A stretch of 64,000 nucleotides of DNA from Novosphingobium sp. SG751A (GCF_013149295.1 NZ_JABGCB010000017.1:1-64000), one strand, 5' to 3'; positions 43,683-52,577 are shown, counted from the stretch's first letter. Notes: generated from the sequence alone by a model not told the origin. Made by a program: numbers and translations.

Positions 43683-45035
43683 ATGACCACCTCCGTTTCC
43701 AACGGGGTGGCCGCAGGGGTCGTTTCGGGCCATGCTGGCCATTCCGATCACGTTTCTCCCGGTGAGATCGCCATTGGCGTGATCATCGGTCGAACTTCGG
43801 AATTCTTTGACTTTTTCGTCTATGCCATCGCCTCGGTGCTGGTATTTCCTAGCTTCTTTTTTCCTTTCACCGATGCCTACACCGGCACGCTCTATTCCTT
43901 CGCGATCTTTCCGCTGGCCTTTGTCGCGCGGCCCTTGGGCACCTTTGTGTTCATGACCATCGACCGGCTCTATGGCCGCACGGCCAAGCTGGCTATCGCG
44001 CTGTTTTTGCTGGGCGGATCGACGGCGGCGATTTCCTTCCTTCCGGGCTATGCCACGCTGGGCAAAACGGCCATTGCGCTGCTCGCCCTGTTCCGGCTGG
44101 GTCAGGGTTTCGCGCTGGGCGGCAGCTGGGATGGTCTGGCTTCGCTGCTGGCGCTCAATGCGCCGCGTGATCGCCGGGGCTGGTTTGCGATGGTGCCGCA
44201 ATTGGGCGCGCCGCTGGGGCTGATCGTGGCATCGTCCATGTTCGCCTTCTTCGTCTCGTCGCTGCCCACCGAGGATTTCCTGAGCTGGGGCTGGCGTTTC
44301 CCGTTCTTCGTTGCCTTTGCCATTAACGTGGTGGCGCTTTTTGCCCGCCTGCGTCTGGTGGAATCGCCCGAATTCGTACGCTTGTTCGAAAGCCGCGATC
44401 TGCAGCCGGAAAAGGCCATCGTCACCATCCGTCAGGAAGGCCGCACAATCCTGATCGGCGCTCTGGCGCCTCTGGCCAGCTTTGCGCTCTTCCACATGGT
44501 CACGGTGTTCCCGCTGTCCTGGGTGATGCTCAACACGCCCGAACGCCCGGCCTCGTTCCTGATTATCGAAACGGGCGCGGCCATGATCGGCGTGCTGGCG
44601 ATCATCGTGTCGGGCTATATGGCGGACCGTTTCGGGCGCCGCGCGGTGCTGGGCGCTTCGGCGGCTGCAATTGCGGCTTTCTCCGGCTTTGCCCCGCAAT
44701 TGCTGGGTCAGGGCACCGGGGGCGAGGTCGCCTTCATGACCATCGGTTTTGCCATTCTGGGCATCTCCTTTGGTCAGTCCTCGGGCGCTGTGGCTTCCAG
44801 CTTCTCGACCCAGCATCGTTATACGGGTTCTGCGCTGACCAGCGATATCGCATGGCTGGTGGGGGCCGCCTTTGCGCCGCTGATCGCGCTGAAGCTGGCC
44901 ACGACCTATGGGCTGATCTCGTCGGGGGCCTATCTGCTCTCTGGCGCGGCGGCCACGCTGATCGCGCTGTGGGCCAATCGCGAACTGGCGGGCAATCGCA
45001 ACAATGCGATGAGTCCGATGTCGCTGGCCGTCTGA
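43683..45035 (+). CDS. MHS-type MFS transporter
   Basis: About 450 residues, twelve membrane segments. EIAIGVIIGRTSEFFDFFVYAIASVLVFPSFFFPF and FVARPLGTFVFMTIDRLYGRTAKLAIALFLLGGSTAAISFLPGYATLG are typical of the metabolite:H+ symporter family (ProP, KgtP, ShiA). A second-half motif reads GYMADRFGRRAVLGASA. Substrate unknown (organic acid or betaine type likely). ATG 43683 has GGGGA upstream; ATG 43674 and TTG 43638 are alternatives. A palindrome TTCCCATGGGAA (43641-43652) lies just upstream. The KdpDE-like pair 49 bases downstream may control it. Confidence 0.83.
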   Translation: MTTSVSNGVAAGVVSGHAGHSDHVSPGEIAIGVIIGRTSEFFDFFVYAIASVLVFPSFFFPFTDAYTGTLYSFAIFPLAFVARPLGTFVFMTIDRLYGRTAKLAIALFLLGGSTAAISFLPGYATLGKTAIALLALFRLGQGFALGGSWDGLASLLALNAPRDRRGWFAMVPQLGAPLGLIVASSMFAFFVSSLPTEDFLSWGWRFPFFVAFAINVVALFARLRLVESPEFVRLFESRDLQPEKAIVTIRQEGRTILIGALAPLASFALFHMVTVFPLSWVMLNTPERPASFLIIETGAAMIGVLAIIVSGYMADRFGRRAVLGASAAAIAAFSGFAPQLLGQGTGGEVAFMTIGFAILGISFGQSSGAVASSFSTQHRYTGSALTSDIAWLVGAAFAPLIALKLATTYGLISSGAYLLSGAAATLIALWANRELAGNRNNAMSPMSLAV

Positions 45036-45084
45036 ACGGGTACACCATTGCCCGCAGGTCATAGATCTGCAAAGGAAAGGGGGC

Positions 45085-46713
45085 GTGAAAAGCCCCCTTT
45101 CTCTTGACCTGAAGGCCGTGACAGAGCCGGACCGGCCCGCCATTGCGGATCGCGATGCGAGGCGCGCGCATCCCTACTGGCCCTATCTGGCCTCGCTTGG
45201 GCTGGTGGGCGGCTTTTCTCTCATCGGCATTCTGCTCAATCCATGGCTGGGCGAGGGCTATGCCTCGCTGGTTTTTGTGGTGGGCGTGTCGATGGTGGGC
45301 GCGCTCTATGGGCTGATGCCTTCGCTGCTTTGCGCGCTGCTGTCCTCGCTGCTTTTCGACTTCTTTGTATCCGAGCCGGTGTTCGAACTGGCGATCAGCC
45401 GCACCACTGACCTTGCCCCGCCGGTGGTCTTTGCGCTTTGTGCGGTGATTTCGGGCCTGCTCTCAGGCCGCCTGCGCGATGAGGCCACCCGCGCCAACCG
45501 CTCCAACCAGCAATTGGCCAGTCTGCTCTCCCTCTCGCGCCAGTTGCAGAGCGCGAGCAGCGATGAGGCAGTGCATGACATCCTGTGCGAAAGCCTGCTG
45601 GCGGGGGCGGACGGCGGGATCGGCCTTTATCGGATGACCGAAGGGCGTGCTGTGCCGGTGGGTCGGAGCGCGGATGGGCCCGAATGGATCACGCTGGCCC
45701 AGGCCGCGATGCTGTGGGAACCGGAATGGCTGGAGGATGAACATCTGATCGGCTGCCGCCTGCTGGCGGGCGAACATTGTGTGGGGGCGTTGGTGGCGGA
45801 CCGCACCACGGCGCGGGCGCGGGGCATCGGCCTGATGCTGGCGCAGGGGCGGATGGCGGCGCTGGCGCTCGAACGGATCGACCTGTCGCTGCGCCTGTCC
45901 GAGGCCCATGCCCATGCCCGCACCGAAGAACTGAAATCGGCGCTGCTCTCTTCGGTCAGCCACGATCTGCGCAGCCCCTTGACCGCGATCAGCGCCTCGG
46001 CCGCCAGCCTGCTGCACTTTGGCCCGCAATTCGACCGCGAAACTTCGCGCGAATTGCTCGACGGTATCGTCAAGGAGGCGGCAAGACTCAACGATCTGAC
46101 CACCAACCTGCTCCAGATGACGCGGCTGGAGGCGGGCGAGGAGGGGCTGAGCTGGTCGCTGTTGCCGGTGGGCGAGAGTTTGCGCGCGATCATGGGCCGG
46201 GTGCAGATGCATCGCCAGACCCACCCGATGACCCTGCATATGCCTGCGCAGGAATTGCTGGTGCGCACCGACGCCACGCTGTTTGATCTGGCCGTGACCA
46301 ATGTGTTGCAAAACGCGATCCGCTATAGCCCGGCGGGCAGCCCGATCACTATTGCCTGCATGTCCGATGGCTCGTGGTGCCATATTGCCATCAGTGACCA
46401 AGGCCATGGCATTCCCCCCGCCGAGCAGGAAAGGGTGTTCGACCGCTTCTATCGGCTTGCGCGCGATGCCCGTGTGCCGCAAGGATCGGGGCTGGGGCTG
46501 GCCATCGTGCGCGGCTTTGTTCAGGCGTCGGGCGGCAGGATTAAACTTGAATCGCCGCTGTGCGATGGGCAGGGAACGCGCATCACCATCATCCTGCCCC
46601 TGATGGAGCAGGATCAGAGCCGGTTGGCCGATGAGGATGACGATGAAATTGGCGCCAATATGGCGGATGACGCTGTTGATCTGGCGCCGGGCGCGGCAAG
46701 CATGAAGGCATAA
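45085..46713 (+). CDS. KdpD-like sensor histidine kinase lacking the KdpD/Usp N-domain
   Basis: 542 residues from a GTG start with AAAGGAAAGG upstream. Four membrane helices of DUF4118 type (residues about 33-125), then a GAF-like linker region, the H-box SSVSHDLRSPLTAIS (His293) and an HATPase domain (LQNAIRYSPAGSPI, SDQGHGIPP, GSGLGLAIV). This is the C-terminal two thirds of KdpD; the roughly 350-residue cytosolic KdpD/Usp domain is absent. Followed eight bases later by its response regulator. No kdpFABC potassium pump lies in the window, so the regulated genes are unknown. Confidence 0.87.
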   Translation: MKSPLSLDLKAVTEPDRPAIADRDARRAHPYWPYLASLGLVGGFSLIGILLNPWLGEGYASLVFVVGVSMVGALYGLMPSLLCALLSSLLFDFFVSEPVFELAISRTTDLAPPVVFALCAVISGLLSGRLRDEATRANRSNQQLASLLSLSRQLQSASSDEAVHDILCESLLAGADGGIGLYRMTEGRAVPVGRSADGPEWITLAQAAMLWEPEWLEDEHLIGCRLLAGEHCVGALVADRTTARARGIGLMLAQGRMAALALERIDLSLRLSEAHAHARTEELKSALLSSVSHDLRSPLTAISASAASLLHFGPQFDRETSRELLDGIVKEAARLNDLTTNLLQMTRLEAGEEGLSWSLLPVGESLRAIMGRVQMHRQTHPMTLHMPAQELLVRTDATLFDLAVTNVLQNAIRYSPAGSPITIACMSDGSWCHIAISDQGHGIPPAEQERVFDRFYRLARDARVPQGSGLGLAIVRGFVQASGGRIKLESPLCDGQGTRITIILPLMEQDQSRLADEDDDEIGANMADDAVDLAPGAASMKA

Positions 46714-46721
46714 GGAAGCAT

Positions 46722-47414
46722 ATGGTTAGCGGTCATATCCTGCTGGTGGATGATGAAGTGGGCATCGTGACGGCGCTGCGCCCGGCGTTGCGCGCGGTGG
46801 GCCATGAGGTGACCGTGGCCAGCGATGGCACGGCGGCTCTGGCCAGTTTCCTGCTGGCCGATCCCGATGTGGTGCTGCTCGATCTGGGCCTGCCCGATAT
46901 GGACGGCAAGCAGGTGATTCGTAAGATCCGCGAGACATCCTCGACCCCGATCATCGTCATCTCCGCCCGCCATCAGGAGGCCGAGAAGATCGCTGCGCTG
47001 GACGAAGGGGCCGATGATTATGTCGACAAACCCTTTGTGCTGGGCGAATTGCTGGCGCGGGTGCGTTCGGCGCTGCGGCGGCGGCAACATCTGATCGAGG
47101 TGCCCGAGGGGCTGGATCTGGGCCATCTGAGCATTGATTTCGGCACGCGCGAGGTGCGGCTGCGCGGTGATCTGATCAAGCTTTCGCCCAAGGAATACAA
47201 TCTGCTGCGTATGCTGGCCGACAGCGCCGGGCAGGTAGTGACGCAAAAACGCCTGCTGGCCGCAGGATGGGGCCGGTCCGAGGCCGATCCGCAATATCTG
47301 CGCGTCTATATCGGCATGTTGCGGCAAAAGCTGGAGATCAATCCGTCCGATCCCCAGATGATCCTGACCGAACCGGGCGTGGGCTATCGCCTGCTGGTTC
47401 CTGCCTCTGTGTAA
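46722..47414 (+). CDS. KdpE-like OmpR-family response regulator
   Basis: 230 residues. Receiver domain with DDE near residue 10, phospho-acceptor Asp54 (VVLLDLGLPDMDG), conserved Thr/Ser and Lys (IIVISARHQ, DDYVDKPF), then an OmpR-type winged helix (about 130-228; EVRLRGDLIKLSPKEYNLLRMLADSAGQVVTQKRLL, YLRVYIGMLRQKLE, GVGYRLL). KdpE is the closest known pattern. It partners the sensor kinase just upstream. Confidence 0.9.
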   Translation: MVSGHILLVDDEVGIVTALRPALRAVGHEVTVASDGTAALASFLLADPDVVLLDLGLPDMDGKQVIRKIRETSSTPIIVISARHQEAEKIAALDEGADDYVDKPFVLGELLARVRSALRRRQHLIEVPEGLDLGHLSIDFGTREVRLRGDLIKLSPKEYNLLRMLADSAGQVVTQKRLLAAGWGRSEADPQYLRVYIGMLRQKLEINPSDPQMILTEPGVGYRLLVPASV

Positions 47415-47661
47415 AGCAGAGGCCATTGGCCAGACAAAACAGACGGCAAGGAAAGGGGCCGCCTTCATATCGCTTAGGGATAGGTTGAGATGAAGGCGAC
47501 CACACAAAGTTGCGGATCGGAAAGCCAGACGAGGCCGGCATGTTTTGTTCTTCTGATACCGAGATTATCCAGCCCCAGCGCAGCTTGCACCTAAAAAAGC
47601 CATAAACGGCATCCGTTTCCGCCATTTCGGCTGCAAGCCTTGTGTTGCGGTCGCGGCAAAT

Positions 47662-47940
47662 TCAGTAGCCCGGAAAGAGCTTGCGGACCAGTTGGCCGCG
47701 CCAGGGCTTGCCATGATAGTTAAAGAAGAACCAGCCGAACAGACGCGTGAAAGCCAGCACCGGCCGGGCCAGCGGATCGCCGTTTTCCCGCATATGGACA
47801 TAGAGCGCGCGGTCGGCGCGGCGCCGGTCGGCACCGGTGCCGCCGCCGTTGATGCCATAGGCATTGTCATGCCGCTTGCACCCTATGTTGCGATTGCGGA
47901 TGCGGCCGTTCATGAACAGGCAGTATTGGCGGTCGGTCAT
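47662..47940 (-). CDS. Small protein with a C-x-x-H-D-x-x-Y motif (PLA2/DUF1353-like)
   Basis: 92 residues from MTDRQYCLFM. Residues 20-50 read GCKRHDNAYGINGGGTGADRRRADRALYVHM. The Cys-x-x-His-Asp-x-x-Tyr core, followed by an Asp in a second helix (RADRAL), resembles the catalytic helix pair of phospholipase A2-like and DUF1353-type proteins. The C-terminus (FTRLFGWFFFNYHGKPWRGQLVRKLFPGY) is aromatic and basic and might bind membranes. No signal peptide. Function unknown; a hydrolase role is inference. Its start codon overlaps that of the divergent hydrolase gene (CATG). Confidence 0.6.
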   Translation of the reverse strand: MTDRQYCLFMNGRIRNRNIGCKRHDNAYGINGGGTGADRRRADRALYVHMRENGDPLARPVLAFTRLFGWFFFNYHGKPWRGQLVRKLFPGY

Positions 47941-49063
47941 GGCCAAGGATAGACCCGCGCCCGCGCCCGCTTTCAAGCGCAAAATCTTCTATCTGCCCGG
48001 CTATGATCCGCGCGGCAGCCGCCATTACCACGCCATTCTGGCCGAGGAGGCTGCCAAGGATGGCGCGCTGAACCTGTCGCGTCGGCGTCGGGCGGGGGCC
48101 AATGTGGTCTGGACGCTGGAGCGGGGCGATGGGGCGGCATCGGGCGCGCATGAATTTCTGGTGTGGGATGACATTGTTCGCGCCACATGGGCTAAACATC
48201 CCCCCGCGCTTCTGCGGCAGGGGATAAGGACCTATTGGCATCTGTGTCGCCATCTGGACTGGCGACTGGCGCGGCGCTGGCCGAGGGCGGGGTGGGTCAC
48301 GCTGTTTGCGCCCGGCGTGCTGTTTATCGCGCTGCCTATGCTGTTTTCGTTGGGCCTGTGGGGCTTGGCCGGGCGTGGGTGGCTGGCCTTTCCTGTGGCG
48401 CTGGGGCTGGGCTGGGTGCTGGCGATGGAGTTGCAGAAACGGCTGCACAGCCTGTGGCTGCTGCGCTTTGTGATTTTCAGCACGATTGTCTCGCGGCAGG
48501 AGGCGCCGGGGCTGGAGGATCGGCTGGACCGTTTTGCCGAGCGCATCGTGGCGGCGCTGGACGAGGATTGGGACGAGGTGCTGCTGATCGCCCATTCGGC
48601 GGGGACGATCCTGTCGATGATGGTGATGGCGCGCTTGCTGGCGCGGCGGGGCGGGGCGATGCCGGACCATTTCGCAGTGGTGACACTGGGCAGTGTGGTG
48701 CAGCTGATCGCCTGCCGAGGGGATGCGGCGTGGTTTGGCGCGGATCTGGACGCGGTGGCTGCGGGGGATTTTCGCTGGCTCGACATTGCCTCGGTCACAG
48801 ATGGGGCCTGTGTGCCGCTGGTCGCGCCATGCCTTGGGCGTGCGAAGGAGGCGCCGGAGCGGCTGGTGCAGATTACCCCGCGCTGGTTCGCCTATTGCGA
48901 TCCGGCCCATTATGCGCGGCGGCGGCGGGACAAGTATCAGACACATTTCGATTATCTGCGCCGATTGGATCGTGCGTCGCCGGTGGATTATCTGGGGCTG
49001 GTGGCCTCGGCCCGGCCCATCGCCCAATCCATCGCCGCGTTTGAGGCGCAGCGCCATGCATGA
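47939..49063 (+). CDS. Membrane-anchored alpha/beta-hydrolase-like hypothetical protein
   Basis: 374 residues from MAKDRPAPAP. N-terminal KIFYLPGYDPRGSRHYHAIL looks like the first strand and oxyanion loop of an alpha/beta hydrolase. Two membrane helices follow (about 112-160; LFAPGVLFIALPMLFSLGLWGL and FPVALGLGWVLAMEL), and then DEVLLIAHSAGTILSMMVMARLL with the nucleophile elbow HSAG. A later VTLGSVVQLI and possible acid/base residues are present. I do not recognise a named family. It overlaps the cytochrome P450 gene by eight bases, which suggests a joint pathway. ATGs at 47900 and 47912 are alternative starts. Confidence 0.65.
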   Translation: MAKDRPAPAPAFKRKIFYLPGYDPRGSRHYHAILAEEAAKDGALNLSRRRRAGANVVWTLERGDGAASGAHEFLVWDDIVRATWAKHPPALLRQGIRTYWHLCRHLDWRLARRWPRAGWVTLFAPGVLFIALPMLFSLGLWGLAGRGWLAFPVALGLGWVLAMELQKRLHSLWLLRFVIFSTIVSRQEAPGLEDRLDRFAERIVAALDEDWDEVLLIAHSAGTILSMMVMARLLARRGGAMPDHFAVVTLGSVVQLIACRGDAAWFGADLDAVAAGDFRWLDIASVTDGACVPLVAPCLGRAKEAPERLVQITPRWFAYCDPAHYARRRRDKYQTHFDYLRRLDRASPVDYLGLVASARPIAQSIAAFEAQRHA

Positions 49064-50450
49064 ATGCCCCTTTATCCCGCCTTATCCCGCGCCTTTGGCC
49101 CAAAAGCCGGGGCTGATCCGCCGTTTCTATCTGGGATGGTGCAAAAGCTGGCTCGATATGCTCCACGGGCGGGCCTACACGATGAAGCTGGGCGTGACGC
49201 AATTGCCGGCGGGCCGGGCGTTCATGGTCAATGACATGGCGCTGGTCGAGCGTGTGCTGGGCGATGCGGCGCATTTCCCCAAGCATCGAATGGTGCATGA
49301 CATGCTGGCCCCGATGATCGGCAACAGCGTGTTTGTCAGCAATGGTGAGGAATGGGCGCACCAGCGCGCGATGGTCAATCCGGCCTTTGTTCACACCAAT
49401 CTGAAGCGCGCCTTTCCCCTGATGGCGGCGGCCACGCGGGATATGATCGGGCGGATGCGGGCCTTGGTCAACAATTCGCGGGCCGATGCGGCGGGCGGGC
49501 GGGTGGTGAATGTCGATCCGCTGATGACTCATGTGACGGCCGATGTGATCTTTCGCACGATCTTTTCGGTGGAGCTGGGCGAGGCGGAGGCAGGGGCCGT
49601 CTATCGCGCCTTTGGTGAATATCAGACCGTGTCACAGCGGGCGCATCTGCTGCGCCTGTATCGGCTGCCCGGCTTTGGGCTGGGGCGCAGGGCGCGGCGG
49701 CTGGGGCAGAGGGTGCGGGCGGTCTTTGCGCCGATTGTCGAGGCCCGTGCGGCGAAGGGGAGGGCGGCGGGCGAGCGGCGCGATATTCTCGACGCGCTGC
49801 TCGATGCGCGCCATCCGGTCAGCGGTGTTGGGTTTACGACGGGCGAGTTGGTGGACCAGTTGGCGCTGATCTTTCTGGCCGGGCATGAGACGACGGCGAC
49901 CTCGCTGGGCTGGGCGCTCTATCTGCTCTCGGAATGTCCGGAGATGCAGGAACGCCTCCATGCCGAGATCGAGGCTGTGACCGGCGGAGGGCCGCTTGAC
50001 TATGAGCATGTCAAGGCGCTGGACGGGGTGCGCAACCTCTATCGTGAGGCGCTGCGACTCTATCCGCCGGTGGGGTTTTTGCCGCGCACATCCGATACGC
50101 CCGTGACCATGCGCGACAAGCGAGTCGGGGCGGGCGAATTGATGCTGGTCGCGCCGTGGCTGGTTCAGCGCAATCCGGGCAACTGGGCGTGCCCCCATGC
50201 CTTTGCGCCGGATCGCTTCAACACGCCCGAGGGGGCCGAGGCGTTGAAGGAGGCGTGGATACCCTTTGGCAAGGGCGAGAGAATCTGCATCGGCGCGGGC
50301 TTTGCCCAGCAGGAGGCGGCGCTGATTCTGGCCGAGGTCATCCGGAATTTCCGGCTGGAATTTCCCGCCGGGCGGCCAAGACCGCAGGTGGTGGCGCGGT
50401 TGACCCTGCGCCCGCGCGATGGATTTGAGCTGGTGCTGCGGGCGCGATAA
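49056..50450 (+). CDS. Cytochrome P450
   Basis: 464 residues, soluble. I-helix oxygen-binding motif LAGHETTATSLGWAL, K-helix ExxR in YREALRLYPP, the meander, and the heme Cys loop PFGKGERICIGAGFAQQEA. The overall pattern resembles bacterial CYP4-like class enzymes for fatty acids or lipophilic compounds; the substrate is unknown. The ATG overlaps the hydrolase stop. No ferredoxin or reductase gene is adjacent, so electrons must come from elsewhere. The stop directly abuts the convergent PilZ stop. Confidence 0.92.
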   Translation: MHECPFIPPYPAPLAQKPGLIRRFYLGWCKSWLDMLHGRAYTMKLGVTQLPAGRAFMVNDMALVERVLGDAAHFPKHRMVHDMLAPMIGNSVFVSNGEEWAHQRAMVNPAFVHTNLKRAFPLMAAATRDMIGRMRALVNNSRADAAGGRVVNVDPLMTHVTADVIFRTIFSVELGEAEAGAVYRAFGEYQTVSQRAHLLRLYRLPGFGLGRRARRLGQRVRAVFAPIVEARAAKGRAAGERRDILDALLDARHPVSGVGFTTGELVDQLALIFLAGHETTATSLGWALYLLSECPEMQERLHAEIEAVTGGGPLDYEHVKALDGVRNLYREALRLYPPVGFLPRTSDTPVTMRDKRVGAGELMLVAPWLVQRNPGNWACPHAFAPDRFNTPEGAEALKEAWIPFGKGERICIGAGFAQQEAALILAEVIRNFRLEFPAGRPRPQVVARLTLRPRDGFELVLRAR

Positions 50451-50864
50451 TCAGATGCGGCGCAGGCGGTCGGTGCGGGTTTCATCCTGACGGGTAAGCA
50501 CCGAGACCGGGCCGCGCTGGTAATAGTCGCGGGTTTCGTTTTGCTTGGCGCTGACTTCGGCGGGGGTGCGCAACAGGACAGGATCGATGGGGCGGGCAAA
50601 GGCCACGCCAAAGCGGTTGCTTTGCACCCATGCCACAATGCCCTCTATCGCGCCGATATTGCGTAATTCCAGCACGACCTTTTCGCCGACCGTGGCGCCC
50701 AATGTGCCCTCGGCCATCAGTCCGGTGGCCGAAACATTGCGGATTTTGACGCGTTCATCCATCTGGCGGTTGGGCCAGTGGCAGATCGAGGACAGCAGCA
50801 AATTGTTGCGCGGAGCATTGCGCTGGTCAGCATAGGGATCGGTGGTGGCGTCGGGCTGAGACAT
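50451..50864 (-). CDS. PilZ-domain protein
   Basis: 137 residues. The c-di-GMP-binding pattern is visible: an Arg-rich N-end (QRNAPRNNLLLSS, RxxxR type) and the NxSxxG motif as RNVSATGLMAEG, followed by beta-barrel strands (GEKVVLELRNIGAIEGIVAWVQSNRFGVAFARP). Single-domain PilZ proteins are c-di-GMP effectors that act on motility or envelope sugars. Partner unknown. A small palindrome CTGATT-N5-AATCAG lies 27 bases upstream of the start (50891-50907). Confidence 0.87.
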   Translation of the reverse strand: MSQPDATTDPYADQRNAPRNNLLLSSICHWPNRQMDERVKIRNVSATGLMAEGTLGATVGEKVVLELRNIGAIEGIVAWVQSNRFGVAFARPIDPVLLRTPAEVSAKQNETRDYYQRGPVSVLTRQDETRTDRLRRI

Positions 50865-51057
50865 GACTTTGTCCTGAAGCGGAATGCGATCTGATTCTCT
50901 AAATCAGTCCGCCAAAGTTGGCCTGAACCGGGGATTAGGTTGGTTTACCTATCGACGAGCGGGCGGGGTGGGGTTTTGTCGAAAATTTTGGCGGTTTTGC
51001 CCGGTTTCCTGCGCGTTCCCGCTTGAAAGCGGAACCCAATTATGATTCTTGGTAATT

Positions 51058-51369
51058 ATGCGACAAAGAATGCACAGGCCGAAAATGGCGCGTGAAGCTG
51101 TGGCGCAGGGCGTGGCCCTGTGTCTGCTTCTTATCATGCTTGCCGTGGCGATCGCCGGGCCCAGCGGCTTGCTGGCGTGGAGCGAGAATCGCCAGTTGCT
51201 GGAACAGCGCCATAAGGAAATTCAGAAACTGGCGGTTGAGCGCGACGAATTGCGCAACCGTGTCAACCTGCTCGATCCGCGTCATGCCGACCCGGATCTG
51301 GCCGGAGAATTGTTGCGCAAAAATCTTAATGTTGCGCATCCCGACGAGATCATCATGATGGTGAACTGA
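51058..51369 (+). CDS. ftsB: Septum formation initiator FtsB/DivIC family
   Basis: About 103 residues. A short cytosolic N-end, one membrane helix (GVALCLLLIMLAVAIAGPSGLLAW), then a coiled coil (NRQLLEQRHKEIQKLAVERDELRNRVNLL) and a conserved tail DPRHADPDLAGELLRKNLNVAHPDEIIMM. FtsB links FtsQ and FtsL in the divisome. Starts at 51058, 51070 and 51085 are possible. Position before pdhA is typical of sphingomonads. Confidence 0.9.
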   Translation: MRQRMHRPKMAREAVAQGVALCLLLIMLAVAIAGPSGLLAWSENRQLLEQRHKEIQKLAVERDELRNRVNLLDPRHADPDLAGELLRKNLNVAHPDEIIMMVN

Positions 51370-51448
51370 TCGCGCGGTGATTCCTGCCCTCTGTCAAGTG
51401 GGCCATTGGAAGTGATGCGCGGTCATTACAAAATTCGTATGTGACGGT

Positions 51449-51476
51449 TTGCTGGATGGAGTCTAACTCCTATAGG
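51449..51476 (+). promoter_or_regulatory. Candidate promoter of pdhA-pdhB
   Basis: TTGCTG and TATAGG are separated by 16 bases and end about 35 bases before the pdhA start. A small inverted repeat GGAGT-CTA-ACTCC lies in the spacer. Predicted by eye only. Confidence 0.4.
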
Positions 51477-51511
51477 CAAGGCTGAACATAACGACCTTCA
51501 GGGGAAGCGTC

Positions 51512-52576
51512 TTGGCCAGAACCGGCAAAATCCAGAATGCGGCACCCGCCGCAGCCGATAACTCCCTCAATGCACTTCAGGCCGCCTATGAGGCCAATCG
51601 GCGCTATGCCGCCAGTGATGAGGAATTGCTGCATTTCTACGAGCAGATGGTCCTCATCCGCCGATTCGAGGAACGGGCAGGCCAACTCTACGGCCTTGGC
51701 CTGATCGGCGGCTTCTGCCATCTTTACATCGGTCAGGAAGCGGTCGCCGTCGGTATCCAGTCGGCGCTGAAAGAAGGCCACGACAGCGTGATCACCGGCT
51801 ATCGTGACCATGGCCACATGCTGGCCTATGGCATCGATCCCAAGGTGATCATGGCCGAATTGACCGGGCGCGAGGCTGGTATCAGCCGCGGCAAGGGCGG
51901 TTCGATGCACATGTTCAGCACCAGCCACAAGTTCTATGGCGGCCACGGCATCGTGGGCGCTCAGGTCTCGCTGGGCGCGGGTCTGGCCTTTGCGCATCAG
52001 TACAACGAAGACAACGGCCTGTGCGTTGCCTATTTCGGCGATGGCGCGGCCAACCAGGGTCAGGTTTACGAGAGCTTCAATATGGCGGCTCTGTGGAACC
52101 TGCCGATCATCTTCGTTGTGGAAAACAACCAGTATGCGATGGGCACGGCGGTCAACCGTTCGTCGGCCGAAACGCATTTCCATCGTCGCGGCGCGGCTTT
52201 CCGCATCCCCGGCATGGACGTGAACGGCATGGACGTTCTGGAAGTGCGCAGCGCGGCCAATCTGGCGGTCGAGCATGTCCGTTCGGGCAATGGTCCGGTG
52301 CTGATGGAACTCAACACCTATCGCTATCGCGGCCACTCGATGTCCGACCCGGCCAAGTATCGCAGCCGCGAGGAAGTCAACGAAGTACGCGACCACCGCG
52401 ACCCGATCGAGGCGGCCAAGAAAGACCTGCTGGATCGCGGCATCCCTGAGGAAAAGCTCAAGGAAATCGAAAAGCGCATTCGCACCATCTGCACCGAAGC
52501 GGCCGATTTCGCGGAAAGCTCGCCCGAGCCGGCTATGCCCGAATTGTATACCGACGTTCTGGTGGAGACTTACTGA
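51512..52576 (+). CDS. pdhA: Pyruvate dehydrogenase E1 component, alpha subunit
   Basis: 354 residues, TTG start with AGGGGA six bases upstream. Thiamine-diphosphate subunit: RRFEERAGQLYGLGLIGGFCHLYIGQEAVAVG, GYRDHGHML, GKGGSMHMFS, the TPP/Mg motif FGDGAANQGQVYESFNMAALW with NNQYAMGT, and the phosphorylation-loop-like region YRYRGHSMSDP. It decarboxylates pyruvate to hydroxyethyl-TPP in the PDH complex. Followed by pdhB one base later. Confidence 0.96.
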   Translation: MARTGKIQNAAPAAADNSLNALQAAYEANRRYAASDEELLHFYEQMVLIRRFEERAGQLYGLGLIGGFCHLYIGQEAVAVGIQSALKEGHDSVITGYRDHGHMLAYGIDPKVIMAELTGREAGISRGKGGSMHMFSTSHKFYGGHGIVGAQVSLGAGLAFAHQYNEDNGLCVAYFGDGAANQGQVYESFNMAALWNLPIIFVVENNQYAMGTAVNRSSAETHFHRRGAAFRIPGMDVNGMDVLEVRSAANLAVEHVRSGNGPVLMELNTYRYRGHSMSDPAKYRSREEVNEVRDHRDPIEAAKKDLLDRGIPEEKLKEIEKRIRTICTEAADFAESSPEPAMPELYTDVLVETY

Positions 52577-52577
52577 G

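Noticed and set aside
43620..45143. A 507-codon minus-strand frame across the MHS carrier
   Set aside because: Low-complexity Arg/Gln/His antisense shadow; the carrier on the plus strand has clear family motifs.
47415..47661. Possible small genes in the 247-base gap after the KdpE-like regulator
   Set aside because: Frames here (for example minus 47338-47625) overlap the regulator, lack an RBS and show no motif. A weak inverted repeat CGCCTTCAT/ATGAAGGCG (47460-47498) has a long loop and no T-run.
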